In this document: positions 36,158-45,023 of the stretch, in pieces
Position numbering within the stretch: position 1 is the first letter of the stretch
How the letters are laid out: each line of letters starts with the position of its first letter
Assembly (NCBI RefSeq): GCF_025961315.1
Contig: NZ_JAOQNK010000001.1
Span: 1,426,001-1,490,000, forward strand
From: Sphingobacterium kitahiroshimense
GTDB taxonomy: Bacteria > Bacteroidota > Bacteroidia > Sphingobacteriales > Sphingobacteriaceae
Direction of reading: 5' to 3'
Length of the DNA stretch: 64,000 bases
Translations under genes and position numbers: made by a program
Notes under the pieces: generated by a model
Database searches by the model: none
Told to the model about the DNA's origin: nothing
The model's input: only the letters and a program-made list of their open reading frames with translations

Positions 36158-37360
36158 ATGGAAATACCGAGCCGATTCAAAACAAATACCTCCTCCTTTC
36201 ATCATTATTGGACCGCAGGTGCCGGAGTAGAACTGTTAAAAAAACTGCCAAAGCAGCCCGACCTTCGGGAAGCAAACAAGTTGGTTCCCTACCTCTTCAA
36301 CTGCGATGAACCGGCAGACGAATTGGTCAGAAAGCTCCATCAGCAAGTTGGTTTTGGCAAGGGACAGCAATTACTACGTGCGTATTTAGTTGCTCCGGAA
36401 AATGTCGATGAGCCCTATAGAGAAGCACTTGACACTTTTTTCTCTTCGATTGAGAGCTCACCGTCCTGGTTAAACTGGGAACTGCTGGAAAGTGGCATCG
36501 CAGTAAGTCAGCGCGCAGGATTAAGCGGTCTGATCGTCTTGCGCGACTACTGCCTCATGGGTGGTTACGAATCGGCAGCAATCAATAAACCACTTATCTA
36601 TACCGGTGCACTAAAAAAAGGAGCCGTGAAGCGCCTGGCAGATACAGTAGACTTTTGGGTAGACATCATGGAAAATGGATCTTTAAAAAGCGGGCAGATC
36701 GGTTATCAAAAAGTAATGGAAACCCGCATTATCCATGCTTTCTCACGGATCAATATTCTGGCGAAGACGGATTGGGACAAAAATGAATGGGGCCTACCGC
36801 TCAATCAGTGGGACATGCTTGCCACCAACCTGGGATTTTCGCTGGTCTTTATCGTCGGGTTACAGCGCATGAAATTTCAGATCCTTCCAGAAGAAATAAC
36901 AGCAGTACTTCACCTCTGGAAATATATCGGTTACTTGTTAGGTATCCACTTGCAACTACTTCCTGACACGGAACAACAGGCTATTGAAGCGCTCTACTAC
37001 TGGACCATGACACAAAAAGAAGGCGATGCCGATTCCAGGTTATTGGCCCAGGCCCTACAGGAAGAGCCTATAGCCGCGTATTATCCGGAATCAGCGCTGG
37101 GACGTAAAATGATGCGCGAAATTCATCTTTATTATAACCATTTTCTCCTAGGCAGCTATTCCTGTAGACTTTTAGGCCTCGACACCACCAGAATTGGTGC
37201 CATAGCCTATCTCAATGTTTTAAAAAACAAAATGCGTAATAACAAGTCCAGACTTACCCAACAACGTCAGCTTCTCATCAATAAAGGAAGAGCCGAGCAA
37301 ATGGAAGTCAAGAGAATCTACTTAACCTACAACAACCGGGAGAACAACAAGCAACACTAA
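36158..37360 (+). CDS. MpaB-family oxygenase-like protein (DUF2236)
   Basis: A 400-residue all-helical protein resembling the MpaB/latex-clearing-protein family, which binds a b-type haem and includes dioxygenases. Family-like segments are AGLSGLIVLRDYCLMGGYESAAINKPLIYTG (split across a helix pair), the KVMETRIIHAFSRI motif with the conserved R-x-x-H, and GLPLNQWDMLATNLGFS. The likely haem-ligand His is in RIIHAF. The start is 1 base after the preceding stop. The substrate is unknown. The gene meets the convergent hydrolase gene with 2 bases between stops. Confidence 0.78.
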   Translation: MEIPSRFKTNTSSFHHYWTAGAGVELLKKLPKQPDLREANKLVPYLFNCDEPADELVRKLHQQVGFGKGQQLLRAYLVAPENVDEPYREALDTFFSSIESSPSWLNWELLESGIAVSQRAGLSGLIVLRDYCLMGGYESAAINKPLIYTGALKKGAVKRLADTVDFWVDIMENGSLKSGQIGYQKVMETRIIHAFSRINILAKTDWDKNEWGLPLNQWDMLATNLGFSLVFIVGLQRMKFQILPEEITAVLHLWKYIGYLLGIHLQLLPDTEQQAIEALYYWTMTQKEGDADSRLLAQALQEEPIAAYYPESALGRKMMREIHLYYNHFLLGSYSCRLLGLDTTRIGAIAYLNVLKNKMRNNKSRLTQQRQLLINKGRAEQMEVKRIYLTYNNRENNKQH

Positions 37361-37362
37361 CA

Positions 37363-38418
37363 CTATTTCGCTAAAGCAATGCCATTTGCTTTTAGCATCG
37401 TTTTAAATTTCGGACTGCGAATATAGCTATTGAATGCATGGCTTTCCATACCCGAGAAGTCTGTTTTATCAAAGCAGGTATACTGCTTCACCAGCTCATT
37501 GTACACATTATCTTTATAGCCCAGGTCGGTCGGATTAAATTTATCGGCAAAAAAACCGAAAAACTTCTTCAGCATCTTATCTGTATTATTGATTGTAATG
37601 TGCATTTTTTTCACCTGTGGACTTATCGTACAGAAGGAGTCATTGCCTGCCTCCTGCGATTTAAAATCAGCTAATCCGATTGCCGGAGCTAGCATAATAC
37701 AGGTAATCCGGTTTTTATTCTCCAAGAGTTCTTTCGCGTTTTCCACATCAACATTATGAATTTCCTTGATGTCTTTTACAAACTTCTCATTGAAATGCGG
37801 TTCCGCCAATGCACTCAGTACCACAGAAGCACCTCGACTGTGTGAAATGATATAGACATCTTTATTTGAAATCGTATTCAGCACACGCCTTAAACCAAAC
37901 TCACCGGCCATCTGACTAAAGGAAGTCGCGGTAAACCAGATTTTTGCCCCGGCAAAAGGATTGCTCGTCCATAGCCCGTCCCAATAAAAACGCACAATCT
38001 CATCATCCTTAGCATTGACCTTAATAAGCTTCTGGATATAACCGTAACTCTCATTTACTTCTTCATTGTTTGCATTAAAGCCGTGAACAAACACAAAAAC
38101 ACGCTTCTTCGTTTTCACACGCTCTTTAAATTCCCTTAGTTTTTTCACTTCAAATCCCGTCAGCTCATCCGTGATACCTTTGTCTGCCGCGATTTTCATT
38201 AAAGAGTAAGCATCTCTTTTTCCATTACTAGGTGGGCTGCCGTACGTCTTACGCCAATTATCAGGATAAAAATTCCCGTTTTGATCCACAAAAGAATTGG
38301 AAATATTGGGTTTATCAAACGAATTCGGCTTCTGTGAAAGAGGCACATTGTGCATAATCCCACAGGACGATATAAATACAAGTATTATTAAGTAACGTAA
38401 GTTTGAAATCATATACAT
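37363..38418 (-). CDS. Lipoprotein with an alpha/beta-hydrolase domain (DUF900-like)
   Basis: A 351-residue lipoprotein: LIILVFISSCGIM carries the lipobox cysteine. The hydrolase domain has the oxyanion segment RVFVFVHGFNANNEEV (near residue 105) and the nucleophile elbow VYIISHSRGASVVLSAL, with Ser in S-H-S-R-G. This spacing resembles the DUF900 alpha/beta hydrolases. It is probably anchored in the periplasm; the substrate is unknown. The start at 38418 (MYMISNL) could instead be the ATG at 38412, which makes little difference. Confidence 0.8.
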   Translation of the reverse strand: MYMISNLRYLIILVFISSCGIMHNVPLSQKPNSFDKPNISNSFVDQNGNFYPDNWRKTYGSPPSNGKRDAYSLMKIAADKGITDELTGFEVKKLREFKERVKTKKRVFVFVHGFNANNEEVNESYGYIQKLIKVNAKDDEIVRFYWDGLWTSNPFAGAKIWFTATSFSQMAGEFGLRRVLNTISNKDVYIISHSRGASVVLSALAEPHFNEKFVKDIKEIHNVDVENAKELLENKNRITCIMLAPAIGLADFKSQEAGNDSFCTISPQVKKMHITINNTDKMLKKFFGFFADKFNPTDLGYKDNVYNELVKQYTCFDKTDFSGMESHAFNSYIRSPKFKTMLKANGIALAK

Positions 38419-38654
38419 TAAAAATAGCAGAAATTATTGATACAACCTCATCATTATAAAATTGTTTTACTGCCATTCAATATATAGTCGATAAATGAAA
38501 AATTTAACTCTTACTATTCCGCGAGCAGCTTGTATCTTTAATCCATCCATGTAAATCTCGGCACTATGTTTGGTAATGAAATCATTCAGAAAAGGGGCAT
38601 CGATACAATAATGTACCTTTTCTCAACAGTAAAAATCTTAATGAGCCCTGTTTT

Positions 38655-39704
38655 ATGAAGCATTTGTACATTAAAAACATTTTAATATATAGTTTTTTCG
38701 TTTCCTTTTTGTTTATTTCTTGCCAACAAGGACAATCAAAAAATGATCCGGAAGAAAAGAAAAAGGAGAAAACAAAAGATTCAATCGATGCGATTAGAAA
38801 GAAAGAAGAAGAAATCGCGAAGGCCAAACCAAAAACAGCGGCAGATATTGAAATTACCAAAGAACTCCAGTACACCAAGTATACATTAGAAGACACTTAT
38901 CCCTATAAAGATACAGTAAGGCAATTTCAATGGGATAAAATAAAAGAAAAACTGGCTTTTGTTGAGAATTTCCAGAACGGCAACGCTATTTATGGTGTGC
39001 TGCAAAACTATCAGAATTCAAATGGTGAGGCACCTACTATTCCACATTTCAAAAGAGATTCCTATAAACGTGTTGCTGACTCCCTAGGAACAGAACGCTA
39101 CCAAGCGAGTCCCTTATATCGTGAAGGCGAAACCAAATTACCTTCCATTTATGGTAGAGATGGCTGGCTGGTTAAACTGCAGAGTAGCGATACGTTACAA
39201 CGTGTCAAAGTGGAAGGTGTTTCCTTCGAAGGAACTTGGGAAGTACCAAAAAGATACCTCAAAACAATAGGCGATTCTGTCAGATTTGACAAAGTAATCG
39301 TCGTGGATGTTACAAACCAAAATATTTGTACACTGGATAAAACAGATAAAGGATGGGCAGTAAGAAGCATGAATCCAGCCACTACAGGCCGTCACAAGCC
39401 TCCTCATGCACAGGAAACTCCTACTGGAATCTTTGTTTTACAGGAGCATAAATCCAAGATGTTTTATTTCAAAGATGGCACAAAATCTATCGAAGGTTAC
39501 GCCCCATTTGCAAGCCGTTTTACGGCCGGAGCGTACGTACACGGCGTTCCTGTCAATAATCCGAACGGTAAAGTGATCGAATACAGCTGGAGCTTAGGCA
39601 CCATCCCGAGGTCACATATGTGTGTCAGAAATGCGTCATCACATGCACAATTTGTTTATAAACGGTCAAAAGACTTCCAGACTTTGGTAATAGTTATTGA
39701 TTAA
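38655..39704 (+). CDS. L,D-transpeptidase (YkuD) lipoprotein
   Basis: A 349-residue envelope enzyme predicted to crosslink peptidoglycan or attach proteins by L,D-transpeptidation. The lipobox is in LFISCQQG, followed by a charged linker rich in Glu and Lys. The C-terminal YkuD domain shows TTGRHKPPHAQETPTGIF, YVHGVPVNN and the catalytic Cys in PRSHMCVRNASSH. The canonical SHGC motif has Met instead of Gly here; I recall this variant from other Bacteroidota. A second L,D-transpeptidase gene lies 92 bases downstream with its own promoter. Confidence 0.85.
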   Translation: MKHLYIKNILIYSFFVSFLFISCQQGQSKNDPEEKKKEKTKDSIDAIRKKEEEIAKAKPKTAADIEITKELQYTKYTLEDTYPYKDTVRQFQWDKIKEKLAFVENFQNGNAIYGVLQNYQNSNGEAPTIPHFKRDSYKRVADSLGTERYQASPLYREGETKLPSIYGRDGWLVKLQSSDTLQRVKVEGVSFEGTWEVPKRYLKTIGDSVRFDKVIVVDVTNQNICTLDKTDKGWAVRSMNPATTGRHKPPHAQETPTGIFVLQEHKSKMFYFKDGTKSIEGYAPFASRFTAGAYVHGVPVNNPNGKVIEYSWSLGTIPRSHMCVRNASSHAQFVYKRSKDFQTLVIVID

Positions 39705-39760
39705 CGATAATTAAGATACTGATTAACAATTTTTTACACTTTTTAACTATCTTTAGTTCT

Positions 39761-39768
39761 TAAATTTG
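39761..39768 (+). promoter_or_regulatory. -7 box of the second L,D-transpeptidase gene
   Basis: TAAATTTG is an exact TAnnTTTG match, 28 bases before the ATG at 39797, so this gene has its own promoter. Confidence 0.5.
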
Positions 39769-39796
39769 CTATCGAAAAACAAATAAGGGATAAAGT

Positions 39797-40558
39797 ATGG
39801 AGAAATTAGTGTTCATTTTATTTATGGGTTTGTATGCAGCGTTGTTCTCAGAATCTAAAAATGTAGTACCGACAGAAATTCATAAAAAAGAAATTACAGT
39901 TAAAAAGAAAATATCAAAAGTAGATGCACTCTACGAAAGCATGAATCTCAAAGATGTAGTCAATTATAAAGCATTTAAAGAAGCGATGGAAGGCTATAGA
40001 TTACTTCCCGCCAAAAACAAAGATGTATTATCAATCATTGACTTCACTTTACCATCTACCGAAAAAAGGCTTGTCGTCCTAGACCTTAAAAACGAAAAAG
40101 TCCTTTTTCATTCGCTCGTTTCACACGGTAAAAATAGCGGTAGTAATTACGCTACTTCTTTTTCAAACACGCCGGAGTCATTCCAAAGCTCATTGGGCTT
40201 TTATGTAACGGAGAATACTTATCAAGGTTCAAATGGTTACTCTTTGGTTTTAAATGGACTGGAAGAGGGCTTTAATGATAGAGCCAAATCAAGAGCTGTA
40301 GTAGTTCATGGCGCAGATTATGCAAATCCACGCATCGTAAGTTCATTGGGACGCTTAGGACGAAGCTACGGCTGTCCTGCGCTGCCTAGAGAGTTAGCGA
40401 AGCCTATTATCAATACCATTAAAGATGGATCATTACTATTCATCTATGCCGACAACCAGGAGTATATAGCCAAATCAAAAGTGCTGAATCACCGGGATGA
40501 TCTTACCGCCTACTATGAGAAAGATATGGCCGGAGATAAATTCGGAAAAATGAATTAA
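39797..40558 (+). CDS. Murein L,D-transpeptidase catalytic-domain protein (YkuD_2 type)
   Basis: A 253-residue exported protein; the N-terminus (MEKLVFILFMGLYAALFSES) is a signal sequence or anchor. The domain resembles PF13645: FTLPSTEKRLVVLDL, LVSHGKNSGSNYATSFSN, VVVHGADYANP, and the active-site segment LGRSYGCPALPRELAKPI with the catalytic Cys. It is distinct from the preceding YkuD lipoprotein in sequence and size. The two may share a role in envelope remodelling. Confidence 0.88.
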   Translation: MEKLVFILFMGLYAALFSESKNVVPTEIHKKEITVKKKISKVDALYESMNLKDVVNYKAFKEAMEGYRLLPAKNKDVLSIIDFTLPSTEKRLVVLDLKNEKVLFHSLVSHGKNSGSNYATSFSNTPESFQSSLGFYVTENTYQGSNGYSLVLNGLEEGFNDRAKSRAVVVHGADYANPRIVSSLGRLGRSYGCPALPRELAKPIINTIKDGSLLFIYADNQEYIAKSKVLNHRDDLTAYYEKDMAGDKFGKMN

Positions 40559-40562
40559 ACAT

Positions 40563-40598
40563 AAAAAAATCCCTCAACACTTGTTGAGGGATTTTTTT
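40563..40598. terminator. Bidirectional terminator
   Basis: A perfect 17-bp inverted repeat (40563-40579 with 40582-40598), A-rich on one side and T-rich on the other, lies between convergent stops at 40558 and 40606. Confidence 0.9.
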
Positions 40599-40605
40599 AT
40601 TCCTT

Positions 40606-42066
40606 TTATTTCTCTTTATCCCAGAACTCCGCATTCTTAATTCCCAGTTCCTTAGCACTGAATGTTGGATTCATATCCCCTCTTTTACGCTTCACTTTAT
40701 AATCCTGCCATACCTTGAGCGCTGTTTTACTCATCAGTAAGATCGCGATCAGATTGACATAAGCCATCAGCCCTACACCGATATCACCGATTGCCCAGGC
40801 AATCTCCGCTGTTTTCACAGAACCATAGTATACCGCCGCAAGAAATACAATACGCAATATCCAGGTGACCGCCGGACTTACCTTATTAGAAAAGATATAC
40901 GATAAGTTGGTTTCCGCATAGTAGTAATAAGCCATAACCGTCGTAAATGCAAAGAAAAACAAAGCGATGGCCACAAAGCCATTTCCGATCAATGGAAAAT
41001 GATGCGACACCGCCGCCTGTGTAAAGGCCGTGTAATTGACCCCTGGTATATGCTCCGATATAAAACCGACCAGTTGACCGGCTCCATCAAATTGCCCCAC
41101 ATTATACTGATTGGTAAATAAAATCATAAGTCCTGTTGCTGTACAAACGAATATTGTATCCACATACACCGAAAAAGCCTGTACCAAACCCTGCTGTGCA
41201 GGATGACTAACATCCGCTGCGGCCGCAGCATGCGGTGCGGTGCCCTGTCCGGCCTCATTACTATAGATGCCACGCTTGACACCCCAGGCAATCGCCATGC
41301 CCACAACGCCGCCAAAAGTGGCATTCAGGCTAAATGCAGAACTGAAGATAAGACCAAACACATCCAGAATCTGTGTATAATTTAAAGCGATGATCACTAA
41401 AGCCATTAAAATATACGCTCCCGCCATAAACGGCACCACTAGTTCAGCCACTCGGCCAATACGCTGTACACCGCCGAAAATAATAACAGCCAACAAAACC
41501 ACCACTCCAATCCCCGTATAAGCAACAGGTATTTCAAATGCATTGTGCATCGAAGATGCAATAGCATTACTTTGCACGCCGGGAAGTAAAAAGCCTGTAC
41601 TTGCAATGGTTATTAAGGCAAACAGAACCGCATACCACTTCACACCCAGACATTTTTCAATATAATAGGCAGGACCACCTTTAAACTCATCTCCGACCTG
41701 CTGTTTGAACACCTGTGCCAGCGTAGACTCCACGAAAGCAGATGCAGCACCTAGGAAAGCAATCGCCCACATCCAGAAAATTGCACCCGGACCTCCCATA
41801 TAGATCGCCGTGGCCACTCCGATGATATTTCCTGTACCCACGCGGCCCGAAATTGCCAATGCAAAGGCCTGAAAAGATGATATACCCTCGTCCGACTGCT
41901 TTTTCTGAAACAGCAATCGCAGCATATCTTTAATATAGGTCAACTGCAGAAATCCAGTCCGTACAGAAAAATACAGACCCGTCAACAGACACAGGTAAAT
42001 AAAAACATCACTCCACACCAGCTCCGATGCGATTTTTACAAAATTTTCAAAATTATTATCTACCAT
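40606..42066 (-). CDS. AGCS-family sodium:amino acid (alanine/glycine) symporter
   Basis: An inner-membrane Na+-coupled carrier of 486 residues with about ten to eleven transmembrane helices. Family signatures are GRVGTGNIIGVATAIYMGGP (near residue 75), KGGPAYYIEKCL and EAGQGTAPHAAAAADVSHP. It probably imports alanine or glycine. Its C-terminal tail is charged and cytosolic. It is not coupled to its neighbours: a terminator lies on each side. Confidence 0.93.
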   Translation of the reverse strand: MVDNNFENFVKIASELVWSDVFIYLCLLTGLYFSVRTGFLQLTYIKDMLRLLFQKKQSDEGISSFQAFALAISGRVGTGNIIGVATAIYMGGPGAIFWMWAIAFLGAASAFVESTLAQVFKQQVGDEFKGGPAYYIEKCLGVKWYAVLFALITIASTGFLLPGVQSNAIASSMHNAFEIPVAYTGIGVVVLLAVIIFGGVQRIGRVAELVVPFMAGAYILMALVIIALNYTQILDVFGLIFSSAFSLNATFGGVVGMAIAWGVKRGIYSNEAGQGTAPHAAAAADVSHPAQQGLVQAFSVYVDTIFVCTATGLMILFTNQYNVGQFDGAGQLVGFISEHIPGVNYTAFTQAAVSHHFPLIGNGFVAIALFFFAFTTVMAYYYYAETNLSYIFSNKVSPAVTWILRIVFLAAVYYGSVKTAEIAWAIGDIGVGLMAYVNLIAILLMSKTALKVWQDYKVKRKRGDMNPTFSAKELGIKNAEFWDKEK

Positions 42067-42160
42067 AATCTAAGCTTTTACAAATAATTGGTGTACACAT
42101 CCTAATAACAAGCCCTGAAAATATAAATTTTTATTCAGGATGGCACAAAAAATATAGCAG

Positions 42161-42201
42161 AAAATACAAAAAGCCAGATTAATCAAGATTAATCTGGCTT
42201 T
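42161..42201 (-). terminator. Terminator of the engB-ubiA operon
   Basis: A perfect 14-bp stem (42170-42183 with 42188-42201) with loop CAAG is followed by TTTGTATTTT on the minus strand. Confidence 0.85.
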
Positions 42202-42234
42202 GACCATAAAAAATATAAATCTGGACGCTATCGG

Positions 42235-43086
42235 CTAATGCACGATAATATCCAGCAGATAGAAAACTGCAAAAATAACAGATGCGATACCATTGGTCGT
42301 CATAAAAGCGCGATCTACGCGGCTAAGATCTGTTGGACTCACAATCCGGTGCTGATAGATTAGCAAACTGCCATAAAAAACAACACCCAGATAATAGAAC
42401 CATCCCACCTCCATATACAGAACCGGCAAGAGCACAAATATAAACGAACATACATGCAGGATTTCGGAAAAACGTAGCGCTCCTTTAGTACCCAACAATA
42501 CTGGAATGGAATTCAGCTTATGCTCACGGTCAAACGCCTCATCCTGCAGAGCATAGATAATATCAAAACCGCTCACCCAGCACAATACGGCAAGGCCGTA
42601 AAGTACAGGAACAATATGAAACTGACCCGTTACCACAAGATATGCACCCACCGGAGCAAGCCCCAAACCTAGACCGAGCACCAGATGACATAAAGCCGTA
42701 ATACGCTTAGTATAAGAATAAAAGAGCACGACAAATAAAGCAATAGGTGACAACATAAAGCATAAACTGTTGATAAAGTAAGTCGCAACGACAAAAAACA
42801 CACAGTTTATGATTGTAAATAGCAATGCCCCTCTAGCAGAAATCCGCCCCGCAGGTATATCGCGCATTGCTGTCCGCGGATTCAAAATATCGATATCACG
42901 GTCCAGGTAACGGTTAAAGGCCATAGCCGCATTACGTGCGGTCACCATACACACCAGCATTAATACGAGTAACTTCCAGTCAAAAGTATGATTGGTGGTA
43001 TGTAAAGCCAGGAAAAAGCCAATAAAAGCAAAAGGCAATGCAAAAATACTGTGCGCAAACAGTACGAGGGACAGATACTTCTTCAT
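42235..43086 (-). CDS. UbiA-type polyprenyltransferase (menaquinone pathway candidate)
   Basis: A 283-residue membrane prenyltransferase that attaches a polyprenyl chain to an aromatic acceptor. The two Asp-rich motifs are MAFNRYLDRDIDILNPRT and DIIYALQDEAFDREHKLNS; eight to nine helices are visible. It resembles the 'putative 4-hydroxybenzoate polyprenyltransferase' group. That group includes MqnP of the futalosine menaquinone route, so a role in menaquinone synthesis is likely (inference). The gene starts 3 bases after the engB stop. Confidence 0.85.
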   Translation of the reverse strand: MKKYLSLVLFAHSIFALPFAFIGFFLALHTTNHTFDWKLLVLMLVCMVTARNAAMAFNRYLDRDIDILNPRTAMRDIPAGRISARGALLFTIINCVFFVVATYFINSLCFMLSPIALFVVLFYSYTKRITALCHLVLGLGLGLAPVGAYLVVTGQFHIVPVLYGLAVLCWVSGFDIIYALQDEAFDREHKLNSIPVLLGTKGALRFSEILHVCSFIFVLLPVLYMEVGWFYYLGVVFYGSLLIYQHRIVSPTDLSRVDRAFMTTNGIASVIFAVFYLLDIIVH

Positions 43087-43089
43087 GGA

Positions 43090-43797
43090 CTACTCCTCTT
43101 CACCAGCGTGACGATAACGATCTGGATCCACATCACCATATTTATCTTCATCCCCTTCTTCATACCCGACTTCATCACTAGGAGCCGTTAAATCAGGCAT
43201 AACAAAACGGGTATTGATATCCCCGATCGTCTCTAAAATAGCATCACAGCCCGACTTCACTTCAGCAGAAGTTAGGAAACACTTTGGAATTTCCTCAAAC
43301 CACTCCGCTAATGCTTTTCTAAATTTAGACATATTCACATCAGACTTCACGTTAGACTGCTTATCAGCTTTCGTGAATACTAACATAAAAGGTAAACCCC
43401 GCTCACCTAACCAGTAACAGAATTCAAGATCTATTTTTTGAGGCTCATGACGGCTATCGATCAAAACAAATATACACTGCAAATTATCGCGATGCGTCAA
43501 ATAACGGCGAATAAATTTCTCCCAAGCTTCACGGTTGGACTTCGATGTTTTTGCAAAACCATAACCCGGTAAATCCACTAGAAACCAATCGTCATTGATG
43601 ATAAAATGGTTGATCAGTTGCGTCTTACCCGGTTTTTGAGAAGTTTTAGCTAAACCTTTCTTACCAACCATAGCATTGATCAGTGATGATTTACCCACAT
43701 TGGAACGACCAATAAAAGCATACTCAGGGAGTTTGCCTTCTGGCAATTTATCAACTCGTGTATTACTACAGATGAATTCGGCTTTTTTAATTTGCAT
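43090..43797 (-). CDS. engB: Ribosome-biogenesis GTPase EngB (YihA/YsxC)
   Basis: An essential GTPase needed for 50S subunit assembly. G motifs: G1 GRSNVGKSS, G3 DLPGYGFAKTS, G4 TKADKQSNV. The tail is highly acidic (EVGYEEGDEDKYGDVDPDRY). The frame continues to an ATG at 43854, but a strong promoter with its -7 box at 43802-43809 lies inside that extension, so the start is 43797 (MQIKKAEFIC), giving 235 residues. Only 4 bases separate the -7 box from the ATG, so the mRNA is nearly leaderless. ubiA follows in the same operon. Confidence 0.93.
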   Translation of the reverse strand: MQIKKAEFICSNTRVDKLPEGKLPEYAFIGRSNVGKSSLINAMVGKKGLAKTSQKPGKTQLINHFIINDDWFLVDLPGYGFAKTSKSNREAWEKFIRRYLTHRDNLQCIFVLIDSRHEPQKIDLEFCYWLGERGLPFMLVFTKADKQSNVKSDVNMSKFRKALAEWFEEIPKCFLTSAEVKSGCDAILETIGDINTRFVMPDLTAPSDEVGYEEGDEDKYGDVDPDRYRHAGEEE

Positions 43798-43801
43798 CTT
43801 G

Positions 43802-43833
43802 CAAAGGTAGCATAAAACTATCCTTTTGACAAA
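43802..43833 (-). promoter_or_regulatory. Promoter of engB-ubiA
   Basis: On the minus strand, TTTG (43830-43833) and TACCTTTG (43802-43809) are 20 bases apart, an excellent match to the Bacteroidota consensus. The ATG begins 4 bases past the -7 box, predicting a leaderless or near-leaderless transcript. Confidence 0.75.
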
Positions 43834-44081
43834 TTGAACTCCGATCCGTTTCATTATTTAAAAACAAAAATGGAGGCAAAAGTGTAACGTTTCACAGATC
43901 AGCTTTACTAATGATAAAAATATGCTGGTAAACATGGCCATCTAACGCGCATCGGTATAAATAAATACCGAAATACAGCAGGAGAGCATTTTGCTATAAC
44001 ACATGAAAGCACCAGGAATACCATGCCAGATAACCGATTAAAAAAAATAGATTAAACACATATGACTAACCAAAATAATAC

Positions 44082-45023
44082 ATGCTTTTAGAAATCAAAA
44101 ATGTTGTAAAAGACTATGCCAGTCATAGAGCGCTGGACCATGTCTCCCTCAGTATTCCCAAAGGAAAAATATTCGGACTTTTAGGACCCAATGGGGCCGG
44201 CAAAACCTCTCTGATCCGGATCATCAACCAGATCACAGGACCGGACTCGGGCGAAATACTATTCGATGGAGAGCCATTAGCACCCAAACATATCGAACGA
44301 ATTGGCTACCTCCCAGAGGAAAGAGGCCTTTACAAGAAGATGAAAATAGGAGAACAAATGCTTTACTTATCACAACTTAAAGGACTGAGTAAGAAAGAAT
44401 CAAATGATCGAATAAATCATTGGTTTGAGAAGCTTGACATTTTGTCATGGTGGGATAAAAAGATTGAAGACCTTAGTAAAGGTATGCAACAGAAAGTACA
44501 GTTCGTTGCGACCGTACTCCACGAACCTGATCTTATTATCTTGGATGAGCCCTTCTCCGGATTTGACCCTGTAAACGCCAGTTTAATCAAAGATGAAATC
44601 CTTGAATTGAACCGAAAAGGGGCTACAATCATCTTTTCGACGCATAGAATGGAGTCCGTCGAAGAACTTTGCGACCACATTGCACTTATTAACCGCTCCC
44701 AAAAGATCCTTGACGGCAATATTCATGACATCAAAAACAACTATAAAAATCAGACCTACAAAATCGAATTACAGGCCGTTAATGATGAAAAATCAATACG
44801 TATAGAAAATCTATACCATTTAAAAAATATAGAACAATCTGAAAACAAAATAATTATCACTATTAAGTTAAATCAAGACATTAGTATCAATCAAGTACTC
44901 ACAAAGCTCTTACCTCTGGCCGAAATCCATCAAGTATTAGAAATAGTACCCTCTATCAATGACATTTTCATCGAGCAAGTGACCCTATCCAACAACGCTA
45001 AAAAAGAAACCGACCATGCATAA
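44082..45023 (+). CDS. ABC transporter ATP-binding protein (NatA-like)
   Basis: A 313-residue ATPase subunit. The Walker A is LGPNGAGKTSLI, the signature is EDLSKGMQQKVQFVA, Walker B is LIILDEPFSGFDPVN and the switch His is in IIFSTHRMESVEE. A C-terminal extension of about 90 residues follows the ATPase core, as in NatA/exporter ATPases with a DUF4162-like tail. The permease gene overlaps its end by 8 bases. Together they form a two-gene ABC exporter of the NatAB type; the substrate (Na+, a lipid or a drug) is unknown. Confidence 0.9.
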   Translation: MLLEIKNVVKDYASHRALDHVSLSIPKGKIFGLLGPNGAGKTSLIRIINQITGPDSGEILFDGEPLAPKHIERIGYLPEERGLYKKMKIGEQMLYLSQLKGLSKKESNDRINHWFEKLDILSWWDKKIEDLSKGMQQKVQFVATVLHEPDLIILDEPFSGFDPVNASLIKDEILELNRKGATIIFSTHRMESVEELCDHIALINRSQKILDGNIHDIKNNYKNQTYKIELQAVNDEKSIRIENLYHLKNIEQSENKIIITIKLNQDISINQVLTKLLPLAEIHQVLEIVPSINDIFIEQVTLSNNAKKETDHA

